NCBI RefSeq assembly: GCF_019175385.1
Contig: NC_083346.1
Coordinates: forward strand, 54,899,821-54,963,820
DNA from: Lycium barbarum
Taxonomy: Eukaryota; Streptophyta; Magnoliopsida; Solanales; Solanaceae
Direction: 5' to 3'
DNA: 64,000 nucleotides
Shown here in pieces: positions 35,466-48,529 of this stretch. Under the pieces are notes generated by a model. That model did no database searches, was not told the DNA's origin, and worked only from the letters and a program-made list of their open reading frames with translations. The translations under genes were made by a program, and so were the position numbers. Within the stretch, counting starts at the first letter, position 1, and every line of letters begins with the position of its first letter.

Positions 35466-38068
35466 TGTCATGACCCAGCTAGGGGCCGCGACGGGTACTC
35501 GGGGCTAACCACCGAGCACTGCTCGCTCTACTACTCATTATGCCCATTAACTACTCTTTTATAGATTTTACGCTCAAATCATAAGAAAGTCATCTGTCAT
35601 TTGTAAACATAAATAGTTTCATATACATAAGCGCTTTAGGCTATCAAAATAATATATAAAATTATACCATATTGACCCTGTCAGACCACATAACCCACAC
35701 TGTGTATCTACGAGCCTCTACTGAAGTACAAAACGCATAGACGGGACAGGACCCCGTCGAGCCCAACATATACAAATATACACAAAATAATAATCAAGCA
35801 CCTCCGGAACAAAGGAGTGCTTTCAATTGGCTAACAGCTTCTACGAGTCTGGCTCAAGCTCGCCTCCCTGTCTACCTGTGGGCATGAACACAGCGTCCAA
35901 AGAAAATGGACGTCAGTACGAATATTGTACTGAGTATGTAAGACAAGAATGAAATAAATATAATAGGAGGATCATGAGCCATGAGAGGAAGATATAACCT
36001 GCAAGAGTGTCATAAGCAAATACATTTTGTACATATATCATATTTTACATAATCATGGTACATATGTCATCACATCACATATCTCGCCACATTACATATC
36101 TCGTCACATCACATATCTCGTCGTTATCCCGCGTCCGGGTAACCATCATATGCCGCCCACTAGTGGTGATCATGCCCGGCCCCCTAGGCTTGGTGTAACA
36201 TCGCAGCCCGCCTTAGCGGTGACATGCCCGGCCATCTAGGCACGGTGGAATCATATGCAGCCCGCCTTAGGGGTGACATGCCTGGCCATCTAGGCACGGT
36301 GGAATCTCATCATCACAAAATCCATCATAACCAATCACTATAGCACATTTCATGAACGTATCATAATCTTCTCATAGCTTGGCAATTTTATACATAACAT
36401 GGGCATATTATAAGCTAGCATCATTAATCGTCTTATAAACATATCATTATTTAGCATTATTTCACATTTAGCATTAGGAGCACACATTAGACTTTAAATA
36501 CAACCATGGCCATGTCGGGGTGACATAAGGTCGTAAACCCCTGATTATATTATGAACGTTTATGAGTATTTTGCCTCACCTTGAAGGAAATAGTGCATAA
36601 GGTGAGTGTTAACAATAATGACACCATTAGCGTTATGGGATCATCATATCATGAACTATCGAATCTCTATACTTTAACTCATTATCATCATTATCATGCA
36701 AGTATGTAGTTTAGTATATTTAAGAACTCATAAGTTCCATCATATAGGAGGATCATGGAAAGTTTTAAAGATTCATTCCTTTGAAGGAAGGGATAAGCCT
36801 TACATACCTTTGACGTTTAACTAAGCTATCACTTGCTTGTTCTCCTTCGATATCACGTTTCTACCTTCAAGAGAGAATTCGCACTAACGTTAGTTAATTC
36901 GACTATAAGGACACGCTACTATTTCTAGGGAAAATTGGACAGTGCTTCCTTGGTTTATACTACTTTCCCATATTCTATATCAACTACCAAACGCTCACAA
37001 CAACATTCACAATAATGCCATCCACAATCATCATTCATATACATTGACCACAATCCACAATTTCTCTTCAATTTCTCCACATTTATGATTATAGCTTACT
37101 ATCGCCTTTTCTCATGTATCACACTTATTCCATGACCTAAATATCATTTATGACGTACTCATACTCACAACACCCCAACAATTATGATTCAATCTAACTA
37201 CCATCCGAACATGGCACTATTTACTCATTAATGACCCATTTCTTATGTCTTTCTACAATTCAAGTATCTTAACTTTCCAATACCTTAAACAACATTGTTT
37301 AGTCATGAAACTTACCTTAGATGATTGTTGAACAATCCTTGAATGGAATCACTCCTCTAGCATCAAAACCCTTCTTCACTTCCTTTGGGTTTTCTTGAGA
37401 GAGATGAACTTTAGCTAGGTTTCATACACTTTATTTCATGGATTTGGTGCTATTGATCATGGATTTCCTTTGGTTTTCTTGTGATGAAGAGTAGAGAGCA
37501 TTCTAGAGGTTTCTAGAGAGAAATATCATGGAAATGAAATGAATTGAAGAGCTTAGGTCTCCTTTTAATGACTTGAAATCTAATCCGGAATGAAAAGTGA
37601 CTGAAGTGCACAGTGGTCGTAAACCCAGTTTACGGGCCCCATATCGTGGTCGTATTTAAGCATATCAAAACCAGAAAGGTATGCTGAGGATCATGGTGAT
37701 TTACAATCGCAGTTTACGGGCCGTATTTCAATTTACGGTCCGTTTTCCAAGTCGTATTTAACCATTTGACAGAAAGTTGAAGTTTTGTGAGTTGAAATAC
37801 GACATGGTGGTTTACGGGTCGTATACTACTTTACGGTCCGTATTTCATTTTATGACCAATTGGGCCAAAGTGCAAATCTGCAACTTCCATGTCTTCAGAA
37901 CCTATAATTAGTCATTGTGGAGCATAACCTTATCTCTTATTCCCATTGCCTTTGAAATCTTACTTAGGGTCGTCAAACGTCATTCCCTTCTGATTAAAAC
38001 ACAATATGCCCGTATTCTTCATTAGTCTATTCGTGATGCGTTCACGGGGAAATTTCCGAGGTGTAACA
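35466..38068 (-). repeat. Element D 5' LTR, right end of the tandem array
   Basis: TGTCATGACC to GAGGTGTAACA, 2603 bp. It contains the R palindrome (35914-35932), a duplicated ~54-bp unit near 36200-36305, and U3 palindromes (TACGGTCCGTA at 37832-37842, plus several TTTACGGGCCGTA-like variants from 37620). The flank beyond is CATTG. The partner flank lies left of the window. Confidence 0.93.
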
Positions 38069-38747
38069 CATTGGAAGAGTAGTGTCTAGGGGGTAAAGGG
38101 AGTAGCAAGAGGGAAGTTCTCAACCTGGAATTAAAAAATACAAAAAAAAGGCTAACTCCAAGTAAATCAGTATGTATGAAGAAAGAAGAAGATGAGGATG
38201 ACTGAGAGGGGAACTTCATAGAATAACAAGAGTACAAAAAGGGGATATATATACTCACCTTACATTGGGACTTACTTAAACAGAGAACTTGGTCCCTATC
38301 CCCTCACAGTCTATACCAAGCCTAAACCTACTAACTATTGACTTATATTCCATATCTTTCCTGGCAGTATGGATTGATATGCAGCAATTCTTTGGTTTGG
38401 GTCTTATGACTTAAAGTGGTGAATGAATATTCCTTCTAAGGTTTTAACTAGATTATGTTGTTAGAGCTCTTGTACTATGTTTCAAGATAATGCAGTCCGA
38501 GTGACCATGAGTTTGATATTGATCGAGTACACTAGATCTTGTTAACACACTTACTTTTTGATGATGTCAAAAGAGGGGAGATTCAGTGCACATTCATTTA
38601 GATCATGTGCCAACATCACATATATCAGGCACAGACAATGCATGACCATATAGAGATTAAAAATGGTTCAAAATGTTAATGATTGAAAGTTGCACATATA
38701 TCCAGTTGCCAATTAGGATTCATTGTAAAGGAATGTGTTCTTATTTA
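38069..38747 (+). other. Old copia-like 3' end (tentative)
   Basis: Non-coding DNA between the array and solo LTR F. TTTTTGATGATGTCAAAAG followed by AGGGGAGA at 38556-38581 resembles the end of coding and the PPT of SIRE-type Ty1/copia elements. DNA after it could be that element's LTR, continuing past F at 41453. No catalytic motif is visible, so the family call is tentative. Confidence 0.4.
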
Positions 38748-38752
38748 TAAAA
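38748..38752. repeat. Target-site duplication TAAAA, left copy (F)
   Basis: TAAAA directly precedes solo LTR F and is repeated at 41448-41452. Confidence 0.85.
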
Positions 38753-41447
38753 GGTCACGACCCAAACCGATAGGTCATGACTAGTGCCCGAGTTGGACAC
38801 TCGTACACGAACCTGTTAGATATAACCAGACTGATACTAAGGATAACGTGGAAATCTGTAAAAGCATGTTGTAGACTCATACTGCCATATATCATAATGA
38901 ACCTGTCTCCTGAGGAGTCACAGTTAACCAAATATCACAAAATATGCAAGCCGACAAGGCTGCCACTATACGCGGGAATATCCAAACCGAACTACATCTG
39001 TATATCCGACCAAACCATATATACACAACCCACATGTGTCTACAGACCACTAAGAGTATAAAAAAGTCTATGTCAAAGGGATCTGTACCAAAATGACTCA
39101 TGCTCCAGAATAATGGAGCTCTCCAAGCAGCTGAGCAGAAGTCCTAAGCCGGAGGATCACCAAACTGAGAATCTGTACCTGCGGGCATGAAACACAGCCC
39201 CCGAATAAAGGGGGTCAGTACGAATAATATATTGAGTATGTAAAGCATAAATAACAACATATATGTATATGAAAGGTAACATGGAATGGGACAGATAACT
39301 TGTACATCTTAAATCATATGTACACAAGCACCTATATATAAATATATATACACATATAATATAAATATTAGTGTTGCGGAACGTGCAACCTGATCCATAA
39401 ATGTTAGTGTTGTGGAATGTACAGCCCGATCAATAATGATCATATGTTAGTGCCGAGGAACGTACGGCCCGATCCATACAAGTTAGTGCCGAGGAACGTA
39501 TGGCCCTATCCATACAAGTTAGTGCCGAGGAACGTACGGCCCGATCCAAAGAAGTTAGTGCCGAGGAATGTACGGCCCGATCCATATAAGTTAATGTCGA
39601 GGAACGTACGACCCGATCCATATAAGTTAGTACCGAGGAACGTACGACCCGATCCATATAAGTTAGTGCCGAGGAACGTACGGCCCGATCCATATAAGTG
39701 CCGAGGAACGTACGGCCCGATCCATATAAGTTAGTGCCAAGGAACGTACGGTCCAATCCATATATACTATGTTCATATACATAATGTAAATAGTATGCAA
39801 GAAAGCTCATATGAAAGCTACAACTTTATCGGAGTGAAGTAAGGTCGGTAACCTCCGATTCATATTATGGAACAACCATTATCGCTATATCTCACCTCGA
39901 AGGAACAATTCATAAGGTGAGATCAACAACAATGAATAGAATCGAGAAAATCATAAAGTAGCTCAACATCTTCATATCATTGTTAAAATCATAACTTGAA
40001 ACTTTTAAACATAAAATAATCATCATCGTAATCCTCATAAAAACATTCTCATCTTTAACATCATAAGAAGCATTAAGAGTCATAAACTTCTAGCTCTTTG
40101 AAACAAGGTGGTTATGGAAACATGTACGAGATCATAACATAAGAATCATGCCTTTAAAAGAAAGGGACCAGACTTAACATACCTGTTCAGCCTCTAACTA
40201 CCTACGCTTATCCGTCCGAGCCTGCAAGTCTACATATAAGACCATTCATACTATGATTAGGCCCATTGTTATATACTTATCCTAAGCCTTCAAATAAATC
40301 TTTCTAGAATCTGCCAAAATTTCGGCAGCATCTCCTCTTCTTATATGCCTAGCCCGAAATCGTAATTCAGCAACCAACAACAACAATATCAATAACTACA
40401 TTAACAACATCACTTTCAACACCAACATGTTCCATAAAACAGCCCACACGCCTAACATTTCAATCTTCACTTTCAATCTCAAATTTCATATGTTTCTTTC
40501 ACCAATTCACTTGATAAACATATAAATAGAAATAACAATAGAGACCATATCACAATCATGTTGTATTCCATAATTTTCAACCATCAAAAATCATATTTAT
40601 CACCTCAAAACAGCTCAACGAAACAGTAGCCATATCTTAGGCTATTTCAATGCTATCTTGTAGTATTTTGCTATAAACAATCTCACCAACATGGAATTAA
40701 GCTTAAGCACAACCAAGGTGATGTTAAACATACCTTAAACAGTAAATACCATTTGAAATCTGCAATTGATTCAACTTTCAAACAGTGCTATAGAGGTGTT
40801 CTTCCTTACTAAGGTTAACTTTTGAGGTTGAATTTTGAATATAATCACTTGAATTTCATCTTAGACCTCCATGAATTTAGTAGAAAGAGTTTTGGGGAAG
40901 TGTAGAGAGAATTTAGAGAGAGAAGGTGGTAGAAAATGAGAAAAAAAAAATCAGATTTTCGTTTTTAAATTTTCTGATTTTTACTGTTGACACCCAGTAT
41001 TGTAGCAGTACTATAGCACGTCGGCACTGTAGTAGTTACTGTAGCACGCGTTTCTGCTCTGTCAGCCTGACTTGTAACGTCCATAATTCTCTACTCCAAT
41101 GTTCTATCGATGAGCAGTTTGTTGCGTTCGAGACTAGACTCGACGAACTTCATTTTAGGCTTTTAAAACACCTTAAAACACTTCATATGCTAAGAGATAT
41201 TTTTCCCTCAATTTGGACCAAAAGTTCCATACAAAACTTTACCCATCCTTTCTCCAAAGTCGTACTACTCGATTTCTTCCACTCATTTCCTTATAAAACC
41301 TTCCAGTATACCTTATATACATCCGTCACTCTTTAAATATATTTAATAATGCTTGCATATATTCCAAAGTAGTTTTACTTAACCATAACTCAACGTACTT
41401 ATGTTTCAAATTTGATAAGTGTTTTTTCGAAGATACGGGGTGTAACA
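38753..41447 (-). repeat. Solo LTR F, gypsy type
   Basis: 2695 bp from GGTCACGACCC (first base changed from the usual TG) to GGGTGTAACA, with TAAAA on both sides and no internal domain. It is the product expected from recombination between the two LTRs of one element. It contains one copy of the K-LTR motif GCAAGCCGACAAGGCTGCC (38946 onwards), a degenerate R palindrome at 39215-39233, and an 11-unit minisatellite. Its U3 resembles fragment G. Confidence 0.9.
39369..39766. repeat. 36-bp minisatellite in solo LTR F
   Basis: About 11 units of roughly 36 bp with core GTTAGTGCCGAGGAACGTAC then GGCCCGATCCATATAA. The first two units diverge most, and one late unit is shortened. Long frames on both strands here only reflect the period being a multiple of three. 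Confidence 0.93.
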
Positions 41448-41452
41448 TAAAA
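41448..41452. repeat. Target-site duplication TAAAA, right copy (F)
   Basis: Pairs with 38748-38752. Confidence 0.85.
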
Positions 41453-41950
41453 GAACTTAGTTCTCCTAGAAGGCACTAGACGGGGAGATATAAGAAAGGA
41501 AAAAATAATGTCCTGAGCAAGAACCAGGTCCTTACACATATTAGTGGACATATCCTTTTACAAGTTCAATACAACCTAGATGCCTATAGTGTTGCAAAGA
41601 GTGGAAGCTTAGTCCCTAGCAGATTAAGCAAGCCATTTCATTGCGGATGTCAGCAAGTTTTGAATCCACTTGAGTTGAGTTTGTACCCATAATAAGATTT
41701 GAAAAGTTTTATAACCATGATTTAGATTTTAAAATTCTTGTAACAGGAACTGGATTCATATAAATAAGGTCATTCATGACCTTCACAATACACCATGAAA
41801 GAGGAAGAATAAAAATCTCTCTATATGTTTCGTATCTAGTTCTCTTCTTTTACTTTCAATTTTTATTATTTTATAAAATGTGGGGTTTAAAGAAAGATCT
41901 TTCAAATATTTCACACTCAATATTGAAAGATCCAATGTCAGAAAATTAAT
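41453..41950 (+). other. Probable copia LTR continuation
   Basis: No coding signal. CATATAAATAAGG at 41756-41768 is a good TATA box, followed by ACCTTCACAATACACC-type R sequence, as in a plus-strand LTR promoter. It fits as the right part of the element interrupted by F. Confidence 0.35.
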
Positions 41951-42298
41951 CTATGAGAGTGAAAGTGTCATAGCTGAATCATAAAGTACTAGTCAGGGAA
42001 CTTATGGGTTTCTTCATAACGAAAGCGGATTACAGCAACCACAACTCGTTTCACCGATCATTGGGAATTTTCAGAAGGGGGATGAGCTTCCGTTGTCCAC
42101 AGCCTAGATATCCCTTAGGGGATGTAGAACATTTTTCTCTATTATAAACCCTATCTGTCAACTAATGTGAAAAATCAATCTTTTTTACTACACCCATAAT
42201 GGTGTACTTATATAGGGTTTAGGAGGAGAACAAGCTAATGGCCTAAGGATAATTAGCAACCCTAATTGGTGGAGCTGACCCAATACCTATTTCCAACA
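41951..42298 (-). repeat. Ty1/copia 3' LTR (approximate left edge)
   Basis: The right edge is firm: sense TGTTGGAAATAGG starts at 42298, right after the PPT-like AGTGGGAGA. A TATA-like CCCTATATAAG (near 42210) lies inside. The left edge is a guess. Confidence 0.5.
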
Positions 42299-44940
42299 TC
42301 TCCCACTCACACATAAGGGATTGCTCAAGCTCCATGATGTTTAGGAAAACATATTCTCCTTTAAATTCTCTTGCTTCATTTCATGCAGGATAAATAGGTC
42401 GTGCGACCGGCATACCGTGAGACCACTTTTCTATACATCTATTACGAATATAGAGTTTCTCATCGACATCATGAAGTAGATCATAAGAAGTATTCTCAGT
42501 GCACTAGATCAAATTGATACATCACACTTTGATCTCATGTATCATTGTTCCTGGTGTTCACAATTATGACCCATAAGCCATAACCAATACCAGCAAACAC
42601 AAACTAAATGAGATTCCACTAATGATCTCTCTCTTCTCACGAGTCTTTAACTTGTATCCAACTAGCCTTTCTAGTCATGTTCTGCCAAACTGAAACTCTC
42701 ATGGTCATTTGGTAACTTACTAAGATAGCAGACGTCAAATAAAGCTTTGAACCACTGATTGGAGTTGTGAGGGTACTCAATAAGGTGTCACACAATAATA
42801 ATTTGAAATAAAACTTATGTTAACCCTTTTGGTCAACATTTGCACACATGGTATGAACTATGTGCAATAATGTTTTCTCCTATCCCATGGAGTGTATGTC
42901 TTTATCTCATAAGATAATATTGTACATATGATATTCAGAAATCATATGCGTCTGAACTGAGTTCCTTAGTCTACTCAATAAACATGAACTCACATCTGGA
43001 CTCTTGAAGTAGACTAGGTGAAACTTATTTCCACCATTAAAACACTGTAATAACCTTTTATCATTACTTCTATGACGCGAAAGATCTTTAAGCCATGCAC
43101 TCTCAAATTATCCTGATGATATTTCCTTGGGATATTATCTCATGTCCCATCAACACTAAGTTGATAGAGGCAGCCACTTGTGTGAGAAAGTTGATCTCTG
43201 TCTACATGACATACTTTCCAATTATATCAAAGAATGCACCAGAAGCATTCCATTATATGAATGTACAATAACCATTCACAGTAAGAGTGTACATAAACAT
43301 TTAAATAATAGGTGTATGGAAATCAAACTTATATTGATATTCTTATTAAAACAAGAACATAAAAAAAATCAAGACCACTGATTTTATATTAAAGCCCACA
43401 GTCCTTGAGATTTTGCATGAACAAATACACACATCTCTAGAATCTGGATGAGTTAATACATTGCTTTACGTTAAGTTACTATCATGAAATCATGTCATCA
43501 CAAAATTGAATGGCTTTGCGATGACAATTAGAATTCTCGGTGCTCAAAATAGTAGCTTGACAGTCACAAAAACTGTCATTAGTTCAGTACTAATTGTCGT
43601 ATTAACACATGATCCAAGAACCTTTTAACCAAACAATAGATTGCTACTTAGGAGAGAGTCACAAGCTCAAATCTCATTATGGATGAAGCTACACGTGATT
43701 GTTTTTCAATACTCTATGATATGTTTTCATTATAAAGCATAGAATACATTCGGAGCTAGACCTACTCTTGTCCATATCTCCTCCACAACATCAGTGTACC
43801 CCCTCAGTTCCATATCTTGCCCTTATGGCAAAGCGCATAATCAGAAGATCCTACATGGTACCTCATGATCATTTTTAACTGTATTTTAAATGTGATGAAT
43901 TTAAGTTGGTTTCATATTTGTTTACAATCCAATTGCAAAACAACTATTAAGTCTAGCAGACATACGCATTAAACTACCAACTGTACTTGGCATAAAGAAC
44001 TTTACTTATTTGTTTATCTTATTTTGGTGTCTTAGAACACAATCTAGCATACAAGGCATTTCCTTAGTTGACAGGAGTTTTGAAGGGCCACAATTTAGCA
44101 AGTTTAATCATTTAGAGAAAAAATTCTTTAAACGTTTTCTTAAAATCATTATTTTGACAATATATGCATCTCTACCCATATCTTTTATCTCGAAGTGAAA
44201 TGATAACAAGGCCTTTACCTTGTCTATATACTCCAAATTATTTTTTAGCTATCAATATGTCATCAACATTTAATGACATAAGTAGAAAGTTGCTCTCAGA
44301 TCTTTTAGTATAAGAACAATGATCTCTCTTAAATCATTCTGAAGTTACTAAAATTGACCACACTAAAAAAAACATATATACCACTGCCTTGAGGATTGTT
44401 CATGGCTATAACAAGACTATAAATGTCTAAAAACCATATGTTTGTGGCCCCTTGGATGAAAATTTCACTTAATTCTCCGTCAAAGAAGACAACTTTGACA
44501 TCTGTTTGATGCAATTATTAATCTAAGCTAGCAACAATAGCCATTAGATAAGTAGAGGTGATTTCGCATAATAGGTAAGAAAGACTTGTCGTAGTCAATA
44601 CCTTCCTATTGTGTATACCTCTTAACAACAAGTCGAGCCTTGTATTTCTCACATGTGCCACAATCCATGCGCTTAACTTTGAGAACCCATTCGGTTCCAA
44701 TAGTTTTTTTCTTTTGGGAGATCAATTAGTTCCTAAACTTGGTTGATTCTCCCAGAATTCATTTGTTCTTCCATTAGATTTATTCATTTTATCCTTCGAG
44801 GAGAATAAAAGAGCTTATGTAAATTTTTGGCACATTTTAATCTTGTTGGAACACTATATCTTCACTAAGATACATATAATTTCATATTTTTCCCGTTTGT
44901 GTCAATTTTGCTCCTACTTGGACCAGAACTATTCATCTTG
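42299..44940 (-). pseudogene. Decayed Ty1/copia pol (RT and RNase H part)
   Basis: Minus-strand RT traces are in the right order. IGTEWVLKVKRMD and YKARLVVKRYTQ-stop-EGIDYDKS (about 44550-44710) match the copia RT start. HQTDVKVVFFDGELSEIFIQ (about 44450-44514) matches the QMDVKTAFLNGEL motif. NVDDILIAKK (about 44240-44270) is the catalytic YVDD box with Asn for Tyr. Stops and frameshifts are frequent. The downstream 1.9 kb to the PPT has the right length for the rest of RT plus RNase H but is too decayed to read. Gag, PR and integrase are missing, cut by fragment G. Confidence 0.7.
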
Positions 44941-44949
44941 CTCCGACTT

Positions 44950-45816
44950 AGATGGGGATCATACCTTATAATGGAAGAACTTCACCTCACTCAACTTCTC
45001 CCAAGCTTAAGTTCATCACAACATTGAAGAGAAGCAAGAATAATCATCTTCCATGGATTATCTTAAGGTTTTGATGTTTGATCTTCCCTTTCAATGGTAT
45101 GGAAGGTTGTGGGATGTTGTAGAACCTTCAAGAATTCTCAATAACTCTCTTATAATGGGGAGATAAGTGTGGAAGGCTCTAGAGAAGTGTGGAGATGAGA
45201 AATGGTGAGAAATTAGGTGATTTAGATGACTTAAAGGGGTATATATATAGTAGTCCAATTCGAGTTAGGCTGGTGGGACGAAATTAGTGCACTTTTTAAG
45301 AGGTTTCTAGAATTGCCGCGTAGGTTCGCGGGCTTCAAGCAGTCCGTTTTAAAATTCCCATAACTCCCTACTCCGATGTCATGTCGATGAACAGTTTGTT
45401 GCGTTGGAAACTAGACTCGACGAACTTCACTCTAGGATCTTGAAACACCTCAAAACTCCTGATATACTAGGAGATATTCCTTTCTGAAGTTGACCCAAAG
45501 TTCTATCCAAAATTCTGCCAATTTTTTTCTAAATTTTCGACAAACTTATTTTCTTTGATTTTCCTCGATCCCGGATCTTTCAAAACATTCCATGCATGAT
45601 ATTTATCATTAATTATACTGTATAAGGGTCATGTCCTTTGGTTTCAAGGTTTTCCTTCCCGGTTACGACTTGCAAGATCATAATTCTTCCTTTACTTCAT
45701 TGTTACGTACTTCCCATGGCTTGTACCTTTCAAAACTTCATGGGACATCTCCGATACTCTATTAATATGGTGAAATACGTGGTGTGCTCATGCTCTAAAA
45801 AGTTTGAGGTGTAACA
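44950..45816 (-). repeat. Gypsy LTR fragment G (U3 end)
   Basis: Ends GAGGTGTAACA at 45816. The stretch GATGAACAGTTTGTTGCGTT, then AAACTAGACTCGACGAACTT, matches solo LTR F near 41110-41150. The U5 side is missing, so this is a truncated LTR. The left edge, near CATACCTTATAATGG, is approximate. Confidence 0.75.
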
Positions 45817-46557
45817 AGAGGTGTCTTTTGGAGAGACATTGAGGAAGATGAAAGGAGGTGTGAGCCAATTTTTTGAATTAAATAGGGGAGGTGGAGGAGG
45901 AATCGTGTATTTAGATATGGTGGAGTTGCTTGTTTCAAGGAGTTATGGTCCATATGTATCTCTGGAAGGCATTGACATGATAGATGTGTGTTTTCAAGAT
46001 CAGGTCATGATGGCCATCAGGACTATATTATCAGATTGTCTTAGCACACCTCTACTTATTTTATGGGTATCACACGGAGTTGAGTTGTGTTGATTTGAAC
46101 TGGATAAGTATGATAAGTATTCTAGTCTATCTTATTAACCTAAATGTGTATTTAAAACAGCTGGATAGATGTGCATACCTGTCTTCTGATGAGACATTCA
46201 CATTCTCACTATGATGCTTTCTCATTATTGTCATCTTGGAGATACTGGTACAGTCTTTGGATTTCCTGATATTTACTCCTTTTGTGACTGGTTTTCCATT
46301 CTTGTTATGCTCATTGCCTTCTGTCACTCTTTCTAGCTGACAGACTTAGAGGTTAGGAGTGGAAGCCCGATCAAGCTTGGGTCCAATTTTTTTCTTGTTC
46401 GACCCTTTCTCGTGGCGTTTTGAACTGTGATTGTCCGTTTTCTTATTCGGTATCCTGTGCTTGCTTTGCACTTGTCTTTCCAATATGTCGTTCCCAACTT
46501 TCCTTGCTTAGTTTGTTTCAGAATATGTGGACATACCTGGTCATCTTTAGAACTTCT
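45817..46557. other. Unassigned DNA left of solo LTR H
   Basis: Contains a plus-strand frame of 90 codons (45821-46093, with GGVSQFFELN then a Gly run) that I do not recognise. The rest is AT-rich without clear signals. It is contiguous with 48525 onwards if H is removed. Confidence 0.4.
46553..46557. repeat. Target-site duplication CTTCT, left copy (H)
   Basis: CTTCT precedes LTR H and recurs at 48525-48529. Confidence 0.88.
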
Positions 46558-48524
46558 TGTAACACCGCGTACCTTTAAACTAGGTTACATTCATGATTTG
46601 AGACTTAGAAGACTAGATGAGATGTGTGGCAAATAAATTCGTCTCAATTCAGCAAAATCTCATTTATACGACTAGTTATACGGACCATGTATTATTATAC
46701 GGACAGTATAACCAGTCCGTGTAACACAGGTGCAAATTATAAGTTTCTGCCAAGTTTTTGAAAAACTTCGATACGGACCGTATAAGGTTATACGGACCAT
46801 ATAATATTATACAGACTGTATAATATTATACGGACCGTATATTCAGTCCGTGAATCTCATTTGGGAAATTCCAGTTTCTGGAATTTTAATCATTGTCTAA
46901 TACGGTCAAGTTTTACGGACCGTATAAAGTTATACGGTCCGTATAACTTGACCATATAAAGTTTTGACTCAGTTAAGTATAAATACGTCATGTTCAGTTT
47001 TTTTTTTCACTTTTCACATTCTCTAAGCCCTAGCACGAAGGTTTTCTTCTCCTAATAATCCAAAATAATAAGGTAAGCCTATTCCAACCATTCCAAGCGA
47101 ATTGTAACATGTATCCATGATTTCTAAATAAGAGTTCATCATTCTTAACCTAGGGTTTTCAAGAAAACCTATCTCAAGGCTCAAGGTTTAATCTTTTGGA
47201 ATTCTTCTACAAAGTTTAGATTTTTGTTATGAGTTTGGAGCATTATCAAGTATGTAGGGTTACTATCTACGTGTGAGAACAACTTTGTTCTTCCCCACGC
47301 CACTTCTTCCATAAAGTATGAAGTTATACGAAAACTATGGTTTTTAACCATGCTCATGATAACCCTAGATCCATGTACCATGCTATACTAAGTATTGAAG
47401 TATTATTAATCCATTATTGAGTTCTTGATATTTCATTATGATTATTGAGAATCTGTCTGTAATCCATGAAAACTCATATTTTGCATTCCATGGGTTCTTA
47501 CATGTAAGTTATACTTTATTATGTTTATTTTAAAGAAAATACTCTACATGCTTTACACGTTTTCATTCAAGAATACTATGAAGTGATATCTATGTATATG
47601 CAAATTATGATTTATGAGAACCATGGGCTCAAGTGCCACCTATTTTCCATGTTCATGTTTTTGGGAGTTGCACAGATTACCGAGAAGGCTTCAAGCATCC
47701 TAAAACTACGTCAGCCACCGTAGGATGAGGATCGCTCCGCCCATGTTTGGGATGATTCCTTAATAATGATTGGATCCTTTCATGTTATATTTATATGTCA
47801 TATCCCTGACAAGGTATGGGAACTCTTCTGGTATAGGGCAAGTAGCAGAACCATGTTGTCGGTTATATTTATGCTCTCCCTACTTATAATGTTTTTACTC
47901 ATATTATATCTATACATATTCATGTTCATGACCAGACTTCAGTTTCAGTTTCAATCCTACCATGTTATTTCATGTGCCATGTCTATTTCATTCAGTTGCT
48001 ATACATATTAGTACATTCAATGTGTTGACGTCCCATTTTATTGCCCGGGGGCCTGCATTTCATGTTGCAAGTACAGATTTACAGGATGACCCATCTGCTC
48101 AGCAGGATTTGCTCGTATAGCCTATTGGTGAGCCCCATCTCCTTCGGGGTTTAGTCAGTCATTTATCCTATAGTAGTTATGCATTAAAGGTATGTTGGGG
48201 GCCTTGTCCTGGCAATTATGTCTTTCCATTTTAGACACATGATAGAGGTTTCATACATTAGACTAGTCAGTTATGTCATGTCAGATATTCAGAGTCGTAT
48301 AGCCATCTTTGGCTCGTTGATGTTATTTCCGTACTCATGTCTAAACAAGTATTTTATTAAGTATTATGACTTATTATGTTTTATAAAGGCTCTTCATGCA
48401 AATACATTATATTCCACTTATGATACGCCTCATAATGATTCAGCCAGCCTTGTGGTTAGCTCGGTCACATGTAGTAATGCACTGAGTGCCATGTCCCGCC
48501 CAGGCCATAGTTCGGGGCGTGGCA
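46558..48524 (+). repeat. Solo LTR H, plus-strand gypsy type
   Basis: 1967 bp from TGTAACACCGCG to GGGGCGTGGCA with CTTCT on both sides, and no PBS, PPT or coding sequence. U3 at the left holds exact palindromes TACGGWCCGTA at 46772-46782, 46829-46839, 46914-46924 and 46933-46943. A TATA box (GTATAAATACG, 46978-46988) follows. It is one of two gypsy LTRs on the plus strand (with J). Short frames within look like chance. Confidence 0.88.
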
Positions 48525-48529
48525 CTTCT
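48525..48529. repeat. Target-site duplication CTTCT, right copy (H)
   Basis: Pairs with 46553-46557. Confidence 0.88.

Noticed and set aside
39369..39766. CRISPR-like array
   Set aside because: Units are contiguous with no unique spacers, and the context is plant LTR DNA.
39417..39810. Repeat proteins on both strands
   Set aside because: Produced by the 36-bp minisatellite; open on both strands because the period is divisible by three.
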